Below, in pieces: positions 54,864-63,015 of a stretch of 64,000 bases of DNA. A program made the translations under genes and the position numbers. Location of the stretch: assembly GCA_020636845.1 (NCBI GenBank), contig JACJXD010000010.1, positions 1-64,000 on the forward strand, written 5' to 3'. How positions within the stretch are numbered: position 1 is the first letter of the stretch; every line of letters begins with the position of its first letter. The notes under the pieces are model-generated. The model searched no databases. It was not told the origin of the DNA and was given only the letters and a program-made list of their open reading frames with translations. Source of the stretch: Bacteroidales bacterium. GTDB taxonomy: Bacteria; Bacteroidota; Bacteroidia; Bacteroidales; Tenuifilaceae.

Positions 54864-55691
54864 ATGCAGAATAACAATCTTTTATATTTTTATACCAAGA
54901 GCAAAGATTCTTTAAATACTAATATTTGTATTATTAGCAATAAGAATTCGGATGTAAGATTTAAAAGTCAAGTATTTAAAAATTCGAATTTAAAAACAGA
55001 ACAGCCTATAAACGTTGAACCCATAAATTCGAACTATCAGTTAAATGATTATTTTATAGTTCCTTTTATTGTTGGCTTCGTATTTCTTTCCTTAATAATA
55101 TTACGATATCGTAAGTTCCTTCATGCTATTGTAGAATCGTTGGGTTTTCAGTTTATAGCACAAAAAATTTCTTCAGACATCAATGTTCCTTTTCGACGCC
55201 TTTTTTTCAATCTTGACACCATAACAATAATTTCTTATTCGTTATTTGTTCTTGGTATAATTAAACTTTATGATATTACTACTCTATCAGAACATAATTT
55301 TTTTATTCCGTTAGCGGTATTCCTTGTAATGTTTTTCCTATACCGAGTATTCTTTGGCTTATTTCACATTATAGTTAGATATTTTACAGTAAAAAGTTCC
55401 TTTATTCAAGCATTGAAATATAATATGTTGTTATTTAGCAGGTTATATGGAATTATTCTTTTGCCTCTCTCTTTTGTCTTGGTTTACTCGAATGTTAAGG
55501 TTGCGATGGTTGTTCTTTATGTATCAATTTCTATGTTAATTCTAACTTTATTTTATAGGCTTTATCGGGTATCCATGATGTTTATAAAGGAACGTGTTTC
55601 ATTATTGTATATCATTTTGTATTTTTGTGCCCTTGAAATAGTACCATTTTTGGTACTATATAAAGAGATAAGCGAGCATTTATTTATTTAA
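54864..55691 (+). CDS. DUF4271-type membrane protein
   Basis: A 275-residue protein with an N-terminal hydrophilic segment (1-62) and about six membrane helices from about 66 onward. RRLFFNLDTITIISYSLFVLGII and IVRYFTVKSSFIQALKYNML are typical of the Bacteroidota DUF4271 family. The gene sits directly upstream of the HemD-like gene, the arrangement I would expect for this family, but no function is established. The long, poorly conserved N-terminus leaves the start uncertain. Confidence 0.75.
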   Translation: MQNNNLLYFYTKSKDSLNTNICIISNKNSDVRFKSQVFKNSNLKTEQPINVEPINSNYQLNDYFIVPFIVGFVFLSLIILRYRKFLHAIVESLGFQFIAQKISSDINVPFRRLFFNLDTITIISYSLFVLGIIKLYDITTLSEHNFFIPLAVFLVMFFLYRVFFGLFHIIVRYFTVKSSFIQALKYNMLLFSRLYGIILLPLSFVLVYSNVKVAMVVLYVSISMLILTLFYRLYRVSMMFIKERVSLLYIILYFCALEIVPFLVLYKEISEHLFI

Positions 55692-55707
55692 CAAAATTTT
55701 TAGAACT

Positions 55708-56460
55708 TTGAAAATCAAGAATATAATCGTTTCGCAGCCTCAACCCGTTAACGAAAAATCGCCGTATATGGATATTATATCGAAGTATGGCGTAAAAATC
55801 GATTTTAGGCCTTTTATTAAAGTTGAAGGAGTTTCTTCAAAGGAGTTCAGAGCACAAAAGATTAATATTTTAGATTACTCAGCAGTTATTTTTACAAGCA
55901 AGACAGCAATTGATAATTTTTTTCGGTTAGCCGAAGAGGTTAGAATTACTGTTCCTGAAGCAATGAAATACTTTTGTATTACCGAATCTGTTGCCTTGTA
56001 CCTACAAAAGTATATAGTGTACCGTAAAAGGAAGATTTTCTTTGGTAATAACACATTTCCCGATCTTCTTGAAACAATAAAAAAACATACTGAAGAAAAC
56101 TTTCTTTTGCCTTTATCGGATGTACACAAACCGGAGATTCCACGTTCGCTAGATAAAGCTAAAATTAAGTATTCGAAGGTAATAATGTATAAAACGGTTA
56201 GCAGCGATTTATCCGATTTACAACCACTTCCTTACGACATGATAATTTTCTATAGTCCAAGCGGAATAAAGTCGTTGTTTGATAATTTTCCTGAGTTTGA
56301 ACAAGGAAATACAGCTATTGGAGCTTTCGGTAAGAATACATCTAAAGCAATTAAAGATAAGAATTTACGACTCGATTTTTTTGCTCCAACTCCGGCTTGT
56401 CCAAGTATGACCTTAGCATTAGAAAATTACTTGAAAGAATCTACCAAAAAGTCCAAATAA
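55708..56460 (+). CDS. Uroporphyrinogen-III synthase-like protein
   Basis: A 250-residue protein of the HemD fold: MKIKNIIVSQPQP, a segment YSAVIFTSKTAIDNFFRL, then YDMIIFYSPSGIKSLF and the C-terminal PTPACPSMTLALENYL. HemD closes hydroxymethylbilane to uroporphyrinogen III in heme synthesis. Bacteroidota members next to DUF4271 may or may not have this activity. The start is TTG (55708), with the typical N-terminal residues immediately after it and no ATG nearby, so TTG is probably used. rnpA follows by 20 bases. Confidence 0.8.
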   Translation: MKIKNIIVSQPQPVNEKSPYMDIISKYGVKIDFRPFIKVEGVSSKEFRAQKINILDYSAVIFTSKTAIDNFFRLAEEVRITVPEAMKYFCITESVALYLQKYIVYRKRKIFFGNNTFPDLLETIKKHTEENFLLPLSDVHKPEIPRSLDKAKIKYSKVIMYKTVSSDLSDLQPLPYDMIIFYSPSGIKSLFDNFPEFEQGNTAIGAFGKNTSKAIKDKNLRLDFFAPTPACPSMTLALENYLKESTKKSK

Positions 56461-56480
56461 GGGGTTGCTTTCCCTTTTTT

Positions 56481-56888
56481 ATGAGATATTTTTTACGAAA
56501 AAACAATCGTCTTCACCACGAAAAGAAGATTTCCCTGTTGTTTAAAAAGGGTAAAAGTGTTTTTGTTTATCCTGTGAAACTTACTTTTTTGCAAGTTCAA
56601 AAAACATCTTTGGAAGAATCAAACTTTCAGGTAATGTTTATTGTTTCTAAAAGGAACTTCAAAAAAGCAGTTCAGCGAAATTTAATCAGGAGGCGAATAA
56701 AAGAGGCATTTCGACTTAATTACTATAAAATTTTGCCTGCTATACCTGAGGATATGGTGTTGTTTCTTGCATTTTCCTTTGTAGCCAAGGAAGAATTTGA
56801 ATATAACATACTGGAAGGTGCTGTAAATGAACTTTTAGTTAGAATGACCGAAAAGTTGAGTAATGAAAGCGTTAAGTCGTTTAATTAA
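56481..56888 (+). CDS. rnpA: Ribonuclease P protein component
   Basis: Protein cofactor of RNase P, which removes 5' leaders from pre-tRNAs. From ATG 56481 it is 135 residues; upstream in-frame codons (to 56397) run inside the hemD-like gene and are not part of it. The RNR motif is FKKAVQRNLIRRRIKEAFR, and the N-terminal LRKNNRLHHEKKISLLFKKGK is typical. It overlaps yidD by 26 bases. rpmH and dnaA, frequent companions of rnpA, are absent. Confidence 0.93.
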   Translation: MRYFLRKNNRLHHEKKISLLFKKGKSVFVYPVKLTFLQVQKTSLEESNFQVMFIVSKRNFKKAVQRNLIRRRIKEAFRLNYYKILPAIPEDMVLFLAFSFVAKEEFEYNILEGAVNELLVRMTEKLSNESVKSFN

Positions 56889-57114
56889 TTTTATTTCAAA
56901 GTTACTATCATACATACCAATCGTACTGATTAAGTTTTATCAGTATGCTATTTCTCCATATTTGCCCAATAGTTGCAGATACACGCCAACATGTTCTGTT
57001 TACTCCATAGAAGCCTTAAAAAAATATGGAATAGTAAAAGGGCTTTGGTTGTCGATAAAAAGGATTTCCCGATGTCATCCGTGGGGTGGACACGGATACG
57101 ATCCGGTTCCCTAA
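56863..57114 (+). CDS. yidD: Membrane protein insertion efficiency factor
   Basis: An 83-residue protein, amphipathic at the N-terminus, with the conserved core FYQYAISPYLPNSCRYTPTCSVYSIEAL and C-terminal CHPWGGHGYDPVP. Three conserved cysteines are present. YidD helps YidC/Sec insert inner-membrane proteins. It overlaps rnpA by 26 bases, the classical rnpA-yidD pairing, and its last bases overlap the convergent sensor-kinase gene. Confidence 0.95.
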   Translation: MKALSRLINFISKLLSYIPIVLIKFYQYAISPYLPNSCRYTPTCSVYSIEALKKYGIVKGLWLSIKRISRCHPWGGHGYDPVP

Positions 57115-58271
57115 TTATTTCCTTTTTTCAACACAACTCTAATTGTAGTGCCTACACCTAATTCGGAACGTAGAACAAATATTTTTCCATTATGATATTC
57201 TTCTACTATTCGTTTAGATAATGATAGACCTAAGCCCCATCCTCTATCTTTTGTTGTATAGCCAGGTGAAAAAATTTCTTTTAATTTATTTCTTGGAATT
57301 CCTGAACCGTTATCGGTAACGTCAATAAAAACCACTTGAGTATTATCGTAAATGCTATAAGTTATTAACCCTTTACCGTTCATGGCATCAATGGAATTTT
57401 TAGTCAAATTTTCCAGAACCCATTCAAATAAAGTTGTATTTAGCATGAGTAGTACGGGGGATTCTGGGTTGAATTGTTTTTTTAGTTCAATACCCTTGGA
57501 TATTCTGGGTCGTAAGTAATCGATAACATCGTCGAGAAGTTGGTTAAGATTGGTAAGGGAAAGTTGGGGATTGGTACCTATTTTGGAAAATCGATCGGTT
57601 ACAACCTCAAGCCTATAAACATCTTTTTCTAATTCAGTTACAACTTCATCGTTTGGTAATTTTTCTTTAATAAGATCTACACAAGCTAACAATGAAGATG
57701 CTGGAGTACCTAGTTGGTGCGCAGTTTCTTTTGCCATTCCCATCCATATTCCATTTTCGTACGCTTTTTGAGATTGTTTATACGCATAAAAAGCGATTAG
57801 TAAAAATGCAAAAACGGCAAGTAGTTGTAAGTATGGAAAGTAAGATATATATTTTAGTGTTATACTATCGGAGTAAAGAACATAATTAACAGTTCCGTCC
57901 GAAAGGGTAATGGTAATTGGTTCGTGTTCCTCTTTCATCTTTTTTATAAGTTTTTCAGCAGATTTGTGGTTGCTGATTTTACTTTCGGGAACATTACGGT
58001 ATGAAATAATGGTGTTATTGTCGTCGATAAGGAGGACGGGTACCGATTTGTTATTCTGAACAACTTCGAAGATAAATGTAAAATCCTGGTTTGCATCCTG
58101 AATGTTCGATAGTTGCTTTATTCCTGTAACCCATAAATCAATTTTTCGTCGTTCTTCTTGGGCTAGTTCTTTGGTAAATTTATTGGTGAAAAAAACCGAT
58201 AGTCCAAGTATAGCAAAGGCAAAAATTCCAAAAAGTATGTCAAATATTTTTCGTTTTCTAAAAACCTTCAT
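57111..58271 (-). CDS. Membrane sensor histidine kinase with AHQLGTP H-box
   Basis: 386 residues from ATG 58271. Two membrane helices (about 10-28 and 147-163) flank a periplasmic domain of about 115 residues that may bind a ligand (VPVLLIDDNNTIISYRNVPESK). The H-box KETAHQLGTPASSL with His185 differs from the usual HELRTP, a variant I associate with Bacteroidota. The ATPase domain has ENLTKNSIDAM (N), DNGSGI (G1) and GLGLSLSKRI (G2). It overlaps nothing but is one base from the AsmA-like stop. No response regulator is adjacent. Confidence 0.88.
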   Translation of the reverse strand: MKVFRKRKIFDILFGIFAFAILGLSVFFTNKFTKELAQEERRKIDLWVTGIKQLSNIQDANQDFTFIFEVVQNNKSVPVLLIDDNNTIISYRNVPESKISNHKSAEKLIKKMKEEHEPITITLSDGTVNYVLYSDSITLKYISYFPYLQLLAVFAFLLIAFYAYKQSQKAYENGIWMGMAKETAHQLGTPASSLLACVDLIKEKLPNDEVVTELEKDVYRLEVVTDRFSKIGTNPQLSLTNLNQLLDDVIDYLRPRISKGIELKKQFNPESPVLLMLNTTLFEWVLENLTKNSIDAMNGKGLITYSIYDNTQVVFIDVTDNGSGIPRNKLKEIFSPGYTTKDRGWGLGLSLSKRIVEEYHNGKIFVLRSELGVGTTIRVVLKKGNN

Positions 58272-58272
58272 A

Positions 58273-60684
58273 TTATTTAATTTTAGTAGAATCGTATTCG
58301 TCCCATTCAATCTTAAATGCCTTAGCGGTATCTGCTTTCGGCTTATTCTTATCCGAATTATTATTGAAAACCGATTTAATATCGTTTCGGATAATGTTTT
58401 TGATCCTTAAAGTATCTGCATTTTCATTGGTTGTGTTTATAAAGGACTTGTAGTTTCTGTTAACGGATACGTTATACGAAGTATCTTTTCCGTATAGTTT
58501 AAGGTAGAGGTTTACAAAGCCCTTGCTCGATTTTGGGAATGTTGTATCGGCACGAAAAGTTAAATATTTTCGCGAAACCAAATCCGATACGTTAATCCTC
58601 AGGTAATATTCATATTGATTTGCTAACGTATGCTTTCCGGAAACGTTAAAAGCAATAGCATTCGATAATACATCCATTTGGGGAATTTCTATAATACCAT
58701 TTTTAAAGTAAATATTGTTTTTCAGCGATTTAAAGGAAATTTCCTTGAGAGTTTCAGCCTTTATCCATTTTGCAAGTTTCCCGATCTTATCGGCTCCCTT
58801 AATTTTCCCTTTATTTATTAATAACGAAGCATCTCCATTAACAGTATTCCAGTTGATGTTTTTTATACTGTCTAGTTGATATGACATGTTTACATTTCCA
58901 GATAGTAATCCTTCAATTCGGTCGGAGGTAACTATAGATTGGTCAAAATTGTTAAAGTCTGAGAAAAATTGTGAGATGTTAATCGTACTAAGCGATAGGT
59001 TAAGAGAATTTATATCTCGATTACTATTAGTTGTTCCATTTATGTATCCGCTATAACCGTAACCATCGAACGAAACGGCATAGTTATCTTTGTTGTAAGC
59101 AGTTAATAATCCATTTACTTTGCTAAATGATGAATTTAAGTATTTCAACTTATTAATAGTAAATGATATAAAGTAATTTAGAGAATCTTCACTATCCGAA
59201 ATATCGCTTTGATTAAGCGATGCCAGTATGTAATTTAAATCTAAGTAGTTTGCGTTAATTTTTATGTTGGGTTTTAGGCTTTTTTCAGCGTGCAACTTTT
59301 TTAGTATATCATTAACTTTTATGGATATATCTATGGAAGAAGTATCGAATGTTCCGTTTAACTTAATTATTGCGTTGTTAGCAATATTGAATCTTCCTTC
59401 AATACTTTTAATTCGATCCATATCTTTTATGCCTTCAGCAAACAAGTTCCCATTTACTTCTAATTTTACGATTTGCAGTTTGTCTAGACTGTCGGATGCA
59501 TTTGTTGCTAAAATCTTATATTCGAAATCACTTTTAAGACCTTTGAATTGTTTGAAGTTTGGATGTTTAATGTTACTAAAGGAAGAATTTCCCTCAGTGT
59601 ATAAAATTAGCCGATTTCGTTTTTTAATTAGAAGTTTACCATTATTTAAAAAATTAAATATCAATGCATTATTATAGTTTATTTGACCGGTAATTTTCGA
59701 TAAGTTGTTTTTAAATAGAATGCATCCATCGGTTTGTTCAATTTCAACGTCTTTTTCTTTATAATTGGCTTTTATGTTTTTAGCATTAAAGTAAACTTTA
59801 ATAAAAGAGAACTTATTGTTGTCAGTATTTATGCTAAAATTACCATGGGCGAATATTTTTCCCGATTTTACATTAAAATTATTCGGTATGTATTCTTTTA
59901 TAGTATTTATATTTAAGGCATTAGTCCTAAAATGAGATAACAATGTCGTATTGGTTTTGTTATATATTCCTTCGAAGGCGAACTTTATACCGCGATGTTC
60001 AATACTGGAATTATTAATAATGATACTACTGTCGGTTATACGTCCATTAAACTGCAGGCTAAATTTTTTATTAAGTAAGTTCTTGGTAAATCCATGTTGT
60101 AAAATAGCATTTGCTTGTGTTCGTATAAAAATTTTATTAGCAGCATTTATGTCAAATTTAAGTTTTTCAATATAAATAGATTTTTTACTTGAATAATTAC
60201 TTGTAGTAAAATTGATTTCCGATTCATAAATGTTAAAATTAGATATGTAATATTTAAGGGATGTTGTATTATTGTCGTTAGTAACATTTGTGTATAAAGT
60301 TTTGATGGCATCAAAGTTTATGATTCCGTGTGTTAGGTATATTCGGTTAAATGCTATAGAGTTGTTAAAAAGTTTGACTATATTTAGCGATATAAGGAGT
60401 TTTTGTGCAGTTACCAGTGTATCATGACGGGTGTGATTTATAGTTGCAGAAAAGTTTTTAAAATTTATACTCCCAAACGGGAAATTTTTGGTGAAGTCAA
60501 AATCTACTTTAGAATAGTTAAAGGAAACAAACTCGTTTTTATTCAACTCCGAAATTACGTTTTCGATAATTTCATTTTGATGAGAAACGGTATAAATAAT
60601 AGAACCTAGTGTTAACATAAAAATAACTGTAAAGACAATGCTTACAAAACGAAATAAAAATATTATCCATTTCCCCCGTTCCAT
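58273..60684 (-). CDS. AsmA-like envelope protein
   Basis: An 803-residue protein with one N-terminal membrane helix (about 8-30) and a large periplasmic part of repeating beta strands. The C-terminal segment (INKGKIKGADKIGKLAKWIKAETLKEISFKSL..., then VSGKHTLANQYEYYLRINVSDL) resembles the AsmA C-terminal domain. AsmA-like proteins form bridges that move phospholipid between the membranes. The gene precedes a sensor kinase on the same strand by one base, implying a shared transcript. Family assignment is by pattern, not by search. Confidence 0.75.
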   Translation of the reverse strand: MERGKWIIFLFRFVSIVFTVIFMLTLGSIIYTVSHQNEIIENVISELNKNEFVSFNYSKVDFDFTKNFPFGSINFKNFSATINHTRHDTLVTAQKLLISLNIVKLFNNSIAFNRIYLTHGIINFDAIKTLYTNVTNDNNTTSLKYYISNFNIYESEINFTTSNYSSKKSIYIEKLKFDINAANKIFIRTQANAILQHGFTKNLLNKKFSLQFNGRITDSSIIINNSSIEHRGIKFAFEGIYNKTNTTLLSHFRTNALNINTIKEYIPNNFNVKSGKIFAHGNFSINTDNNKFSFIKVYFNAKNIKANYKEKDVEIEQTDGCILFKNNLSKITGQINYNNALIFNFLNNGKLLIKKRNRLILYTEGNSSFSNIKHPNFKQFKGLKSDFEYKILATNASDSLDKLQIVKLEVNGNLFAEGIKDMDRIKSIEGRFNIANNAIIKLNGTFDTSSIDISIKVNDILKKLHAEKSLKPNIKINANYLDLNYILASLNQSDISDSEDSLNYFISFTINKLKYLNSSFSKVNGLLTAYNKDNYAVSFDGYGYSGYINGTTNSNRDINSLNLSLSTINISQFFSDFNNFDQSIVTSDRIEGLLSGNVNMSYQLDSIKNINWNTVNGDASLLINKGKIKGADKIGKLAKWIKAETLKEISFKSLKNNIYFKNGIIEIPQMDVLSNAIAFNVSGKHTLANQYEYYLRINVSDLVSRKYLTFRADTTFPKSSKGFVNLYLKLYGKDTSYNVSVNRNYKSFINTTNENADTLRIKNIIRNDIKSVFNNNSDKNKPKADTAKAFKIEWDEYDSTKIK

Positions 60685-60768
60685 TGTAGTATAATGCCTA
60701 TAAATTAGTATAACATTAACGTTTTATGCAATTCAAGAATTTGTAAATTTCGTAATAAAATTTGAAGC

Positions 60769-62994
60769 ATGTATATTAATCGTTTTCGCATTGCAATAAT
60801 AGTTGGTTTCTTTGTTGGAATATTACCGAAATTTACAATTTCGCAAACTTCCGATTCTTTACTTCTTCAACTTTACCACGAACCGAAGGATAGCGCTAGA
60901 GTCGAAATTCTTATCAAATTATCTGTTTTATACTCCGAAAAAGAGCGAAATTTTCAACTGGCCGAAAATTATTTGTTTGAAGCTAAGAAATTGACTGAGC
61001 AAATACCGTCAAAACCGTTAGATGCAAAAGTTTTAAACAAACTAGGACAATTATATCGGAATTTTTCAAAGTACAATGAAGCCTTAAAATATCATAATGA
61101 GGCGTTAAGCCTTGCCAAGGAAATTGGCGATAGTAGTTTTGAAGCGTATTGTTTGAATAACATAGGGGTTGTTTATCGCAGGGTCGATAATCATTCAATT
61201 GCTTCGGAATACCACTTAAAGGCACTTTTACTTGCCGAAGATATTAAGGATACTTTTAACATTTCGATTGCGTGCAATAGTTTGGGAAATATTTTTTCGT
61301 TAAACGGTAATTACAATCAGGCGTTGGAATATTACTCTAAGGCGCTTGCCTTGTCTATATTTCAACATAACTTGCTAGGCCAGGCAATGAACTATAATAA
61401 TGTTGGGGAAGTTTACGAATTCATGGGCGATTGGACAAAGGCTAAGGAATATTACCAGAAATCGCTTGATTTCAACGAAATAATAAAAAGCGAAAAAGGA
61501 ATAGCGATTAACTATAATGCGCTTGGTAAAATAGCCATGTTTCAGAGCGATGTTAATACGGCGTATAAGTATTTTTCGAATGCGTTAGAAATCGATAAAA
61601 AATTAGGTGATCGAAAATTTTTGGCCGATAGTTATGTTAATGTTGCTAATGCACTTGTTGAAAAGGGAAAATTCAAAGAGAGTTGGGATAACATTCAAAA
61701 GGGGTTAAGTATTGCCAAAGAAATAAAAAGTTTATTTCATTGCGAACTGGCATACGAAACATTATCGAAGTATTATAAAAAACAAGGTATTTATAACGAG
61801 GCGCTTAACTATTATATTCTAGCATCGCAGTATAAGGACAGTGTTCTTAACGAGAAAAATTCCCGTCATATTTCTACTATTCAAACGCTTTACGAAACCA
61901 AAAAGAAGGAAGATGAAATAACCTTGCTGACCAAGCAAAAAGAACTTAAGCAACAGGAAATACACCGAAAAAGCATTCAAACTATAGCATTGTTGATAGG
62001 GCTATTTTTGAGTATTGTTGCTGTCATTTCAATTTACTTTGTTTTACGAACAAAAAGAAAACTAAACGTTTTTCTTTCTAAACAGGTTGAAGAAATTGAA
62101 AAACAAAATATTCTGCTTGAGGAGAAAAATCAGGAAATTCAACTTCAGAAGGAAGAAATAGAGTTAAATAAGAACTTTATTGAGCAGAAGAATAAAAATC
62201 TTGAGGAAGCGTATAAGTTAATAGAAGGCTATATCGAAAAAATTACCGATAGTTTACGTTATGCTGAAAGGATTCAAGCATCAATACAACCTAGTGTTGA
62301 AAGTATTTTATCGGTTTTTAAGGATACATTTATATTTAATCGACCAAAAGATATTGTAAGTGGCGATTTTCACTGGATGAGTATTCACGGAAAACTTACA
62401 TATTTTGCATTGGCCGATTGCACTGGTCATGGTGTGCCTGGTGCTTTTATGAGCATTATTGGTATTGATATGCTTAACCAAGCTGTTAATCACTATAAGT
62501 TACACCGAACAGATGACATTGTTTCTTTTATCGATGAAAGTTTGCTAAAGCGGTTAAGCCCATCGCCATCGGAAAATGTATTAAAGGATAGTTTAGATAT
62601 TGCGGTTTGTGTTTACGATGCCGAAAACTTTACGTTGGAATATACAGGAGCATTAATTCCTCTGTTTATTAACGTAGGTGGGGAGGTTGAAGAAATAAAA
62701 CCTGATTATATAACCCTAGGATCAAGATTTAGTAGATCCGAGCGAAAGTTTACGATTAATAAAATGAAGCTAAAACCTGGCGATTGGATTTACTTAACTT
62801 CCGATGGTTATCTCGATCAGCTTGGCGGAGAGTTGAATAAAAAATACATGAGGAGTCGTTTAAAGAAAACATTATCTCGAATGGCAAATTTTGAGGGGAC
62901 TCAGATTAAAGATATTCTGGAATATGAATTTTTACAATGGATGAAACGAAATGAACAAGTTGACGATGTTCTTGTCTGGGGAATAAAGGTCTAA
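60769..62994 (+). CDS. TPR sensor protein with C-terminal SpoIIE phosphatase domain
   Basis: A 741-residue protein. A signal sequence (to about 26) is followed by about seven tetratricopeptide repeats in the periplasm (about 60-370, for example KVLNKLGQLYRNFSKYNEAL). One membrane helix (about 405-427) leads to a coiled coil (about 435-490) and a cytoplasmic PP2C/SpoIIE domain (about 510-741) with KDIVSGDFHWM, ADCTGHGVPGAFMS and LTSDGYLDQLGG. Such proteins dephosphorylate anti-sigma antagonists, so it may feed a partner-switch system; the RsbW-like kinase at 48.5 kb is a possible counterpart. Confidence 0.9.
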   Translation: MYINRFRIAIIVGFFVGILPKFTISQTSDSLLLQLYHEPKDSARVEILIKLSVLYSEKERNFQLAENYLFEAKKLTEQIPSKPLDAKVLNKLGQLYRNFSKYNEALKYHNEALSLAKEIGDSSFEAYCLNNIGVVYRRVDNHSIASEYHLKALLLAEDIKDTFNISIACNSLGNIFSLNGNYNQALEYYSKALALSIFQHNLLGQAMNYNNVGEVYEFMGDWTKAKEYYQKSLDFNEIIKSEKGIAINYNALGKIAMFQSDVNTAYKYFSNALEIDKKLGDRKFLADSYVNVANALVEKGKFKESWDNIQKGLSIAKEIKSLFHCELAYETLSKYYKKQGIYNEALNYYILASQYKDSVLNEKNSRHISTIQTLYETKKKEDEITLLTKQKELKQQEIHRKSIQTIALLIGLFLSIVAVISIYFVLRTKRKLNVFLSKQVEEIEKQNILLEEKNQEIQLQKEEIELNKNFIEQKNKNLEEAYKLIEGYIEKITDSLRYAERIQASIQPSVESILSVFKDTFIFNRPKDIVSGDFHWMSIHGKLTYFALADCTGHGVPGAFMSIIGIDMLNQAVNHYKLHRTDDIVSFIDESLLKRLSPSPSENVLKDSLDIAVCVYDAENFTLEYTGALIPLFINVGGEVEEIKPDYITLGSRFSRSERKFTINKMKLKPGDWIYLTSDGYLDQLGGELNKKYMRSRLKKTLSRMANFEGTQIKDILEYEFLQWMKRNEQVDDVLVWGIKV

Positions 62995-63015
62995 ATTATT
63001 AAACAAAAGTTATGA

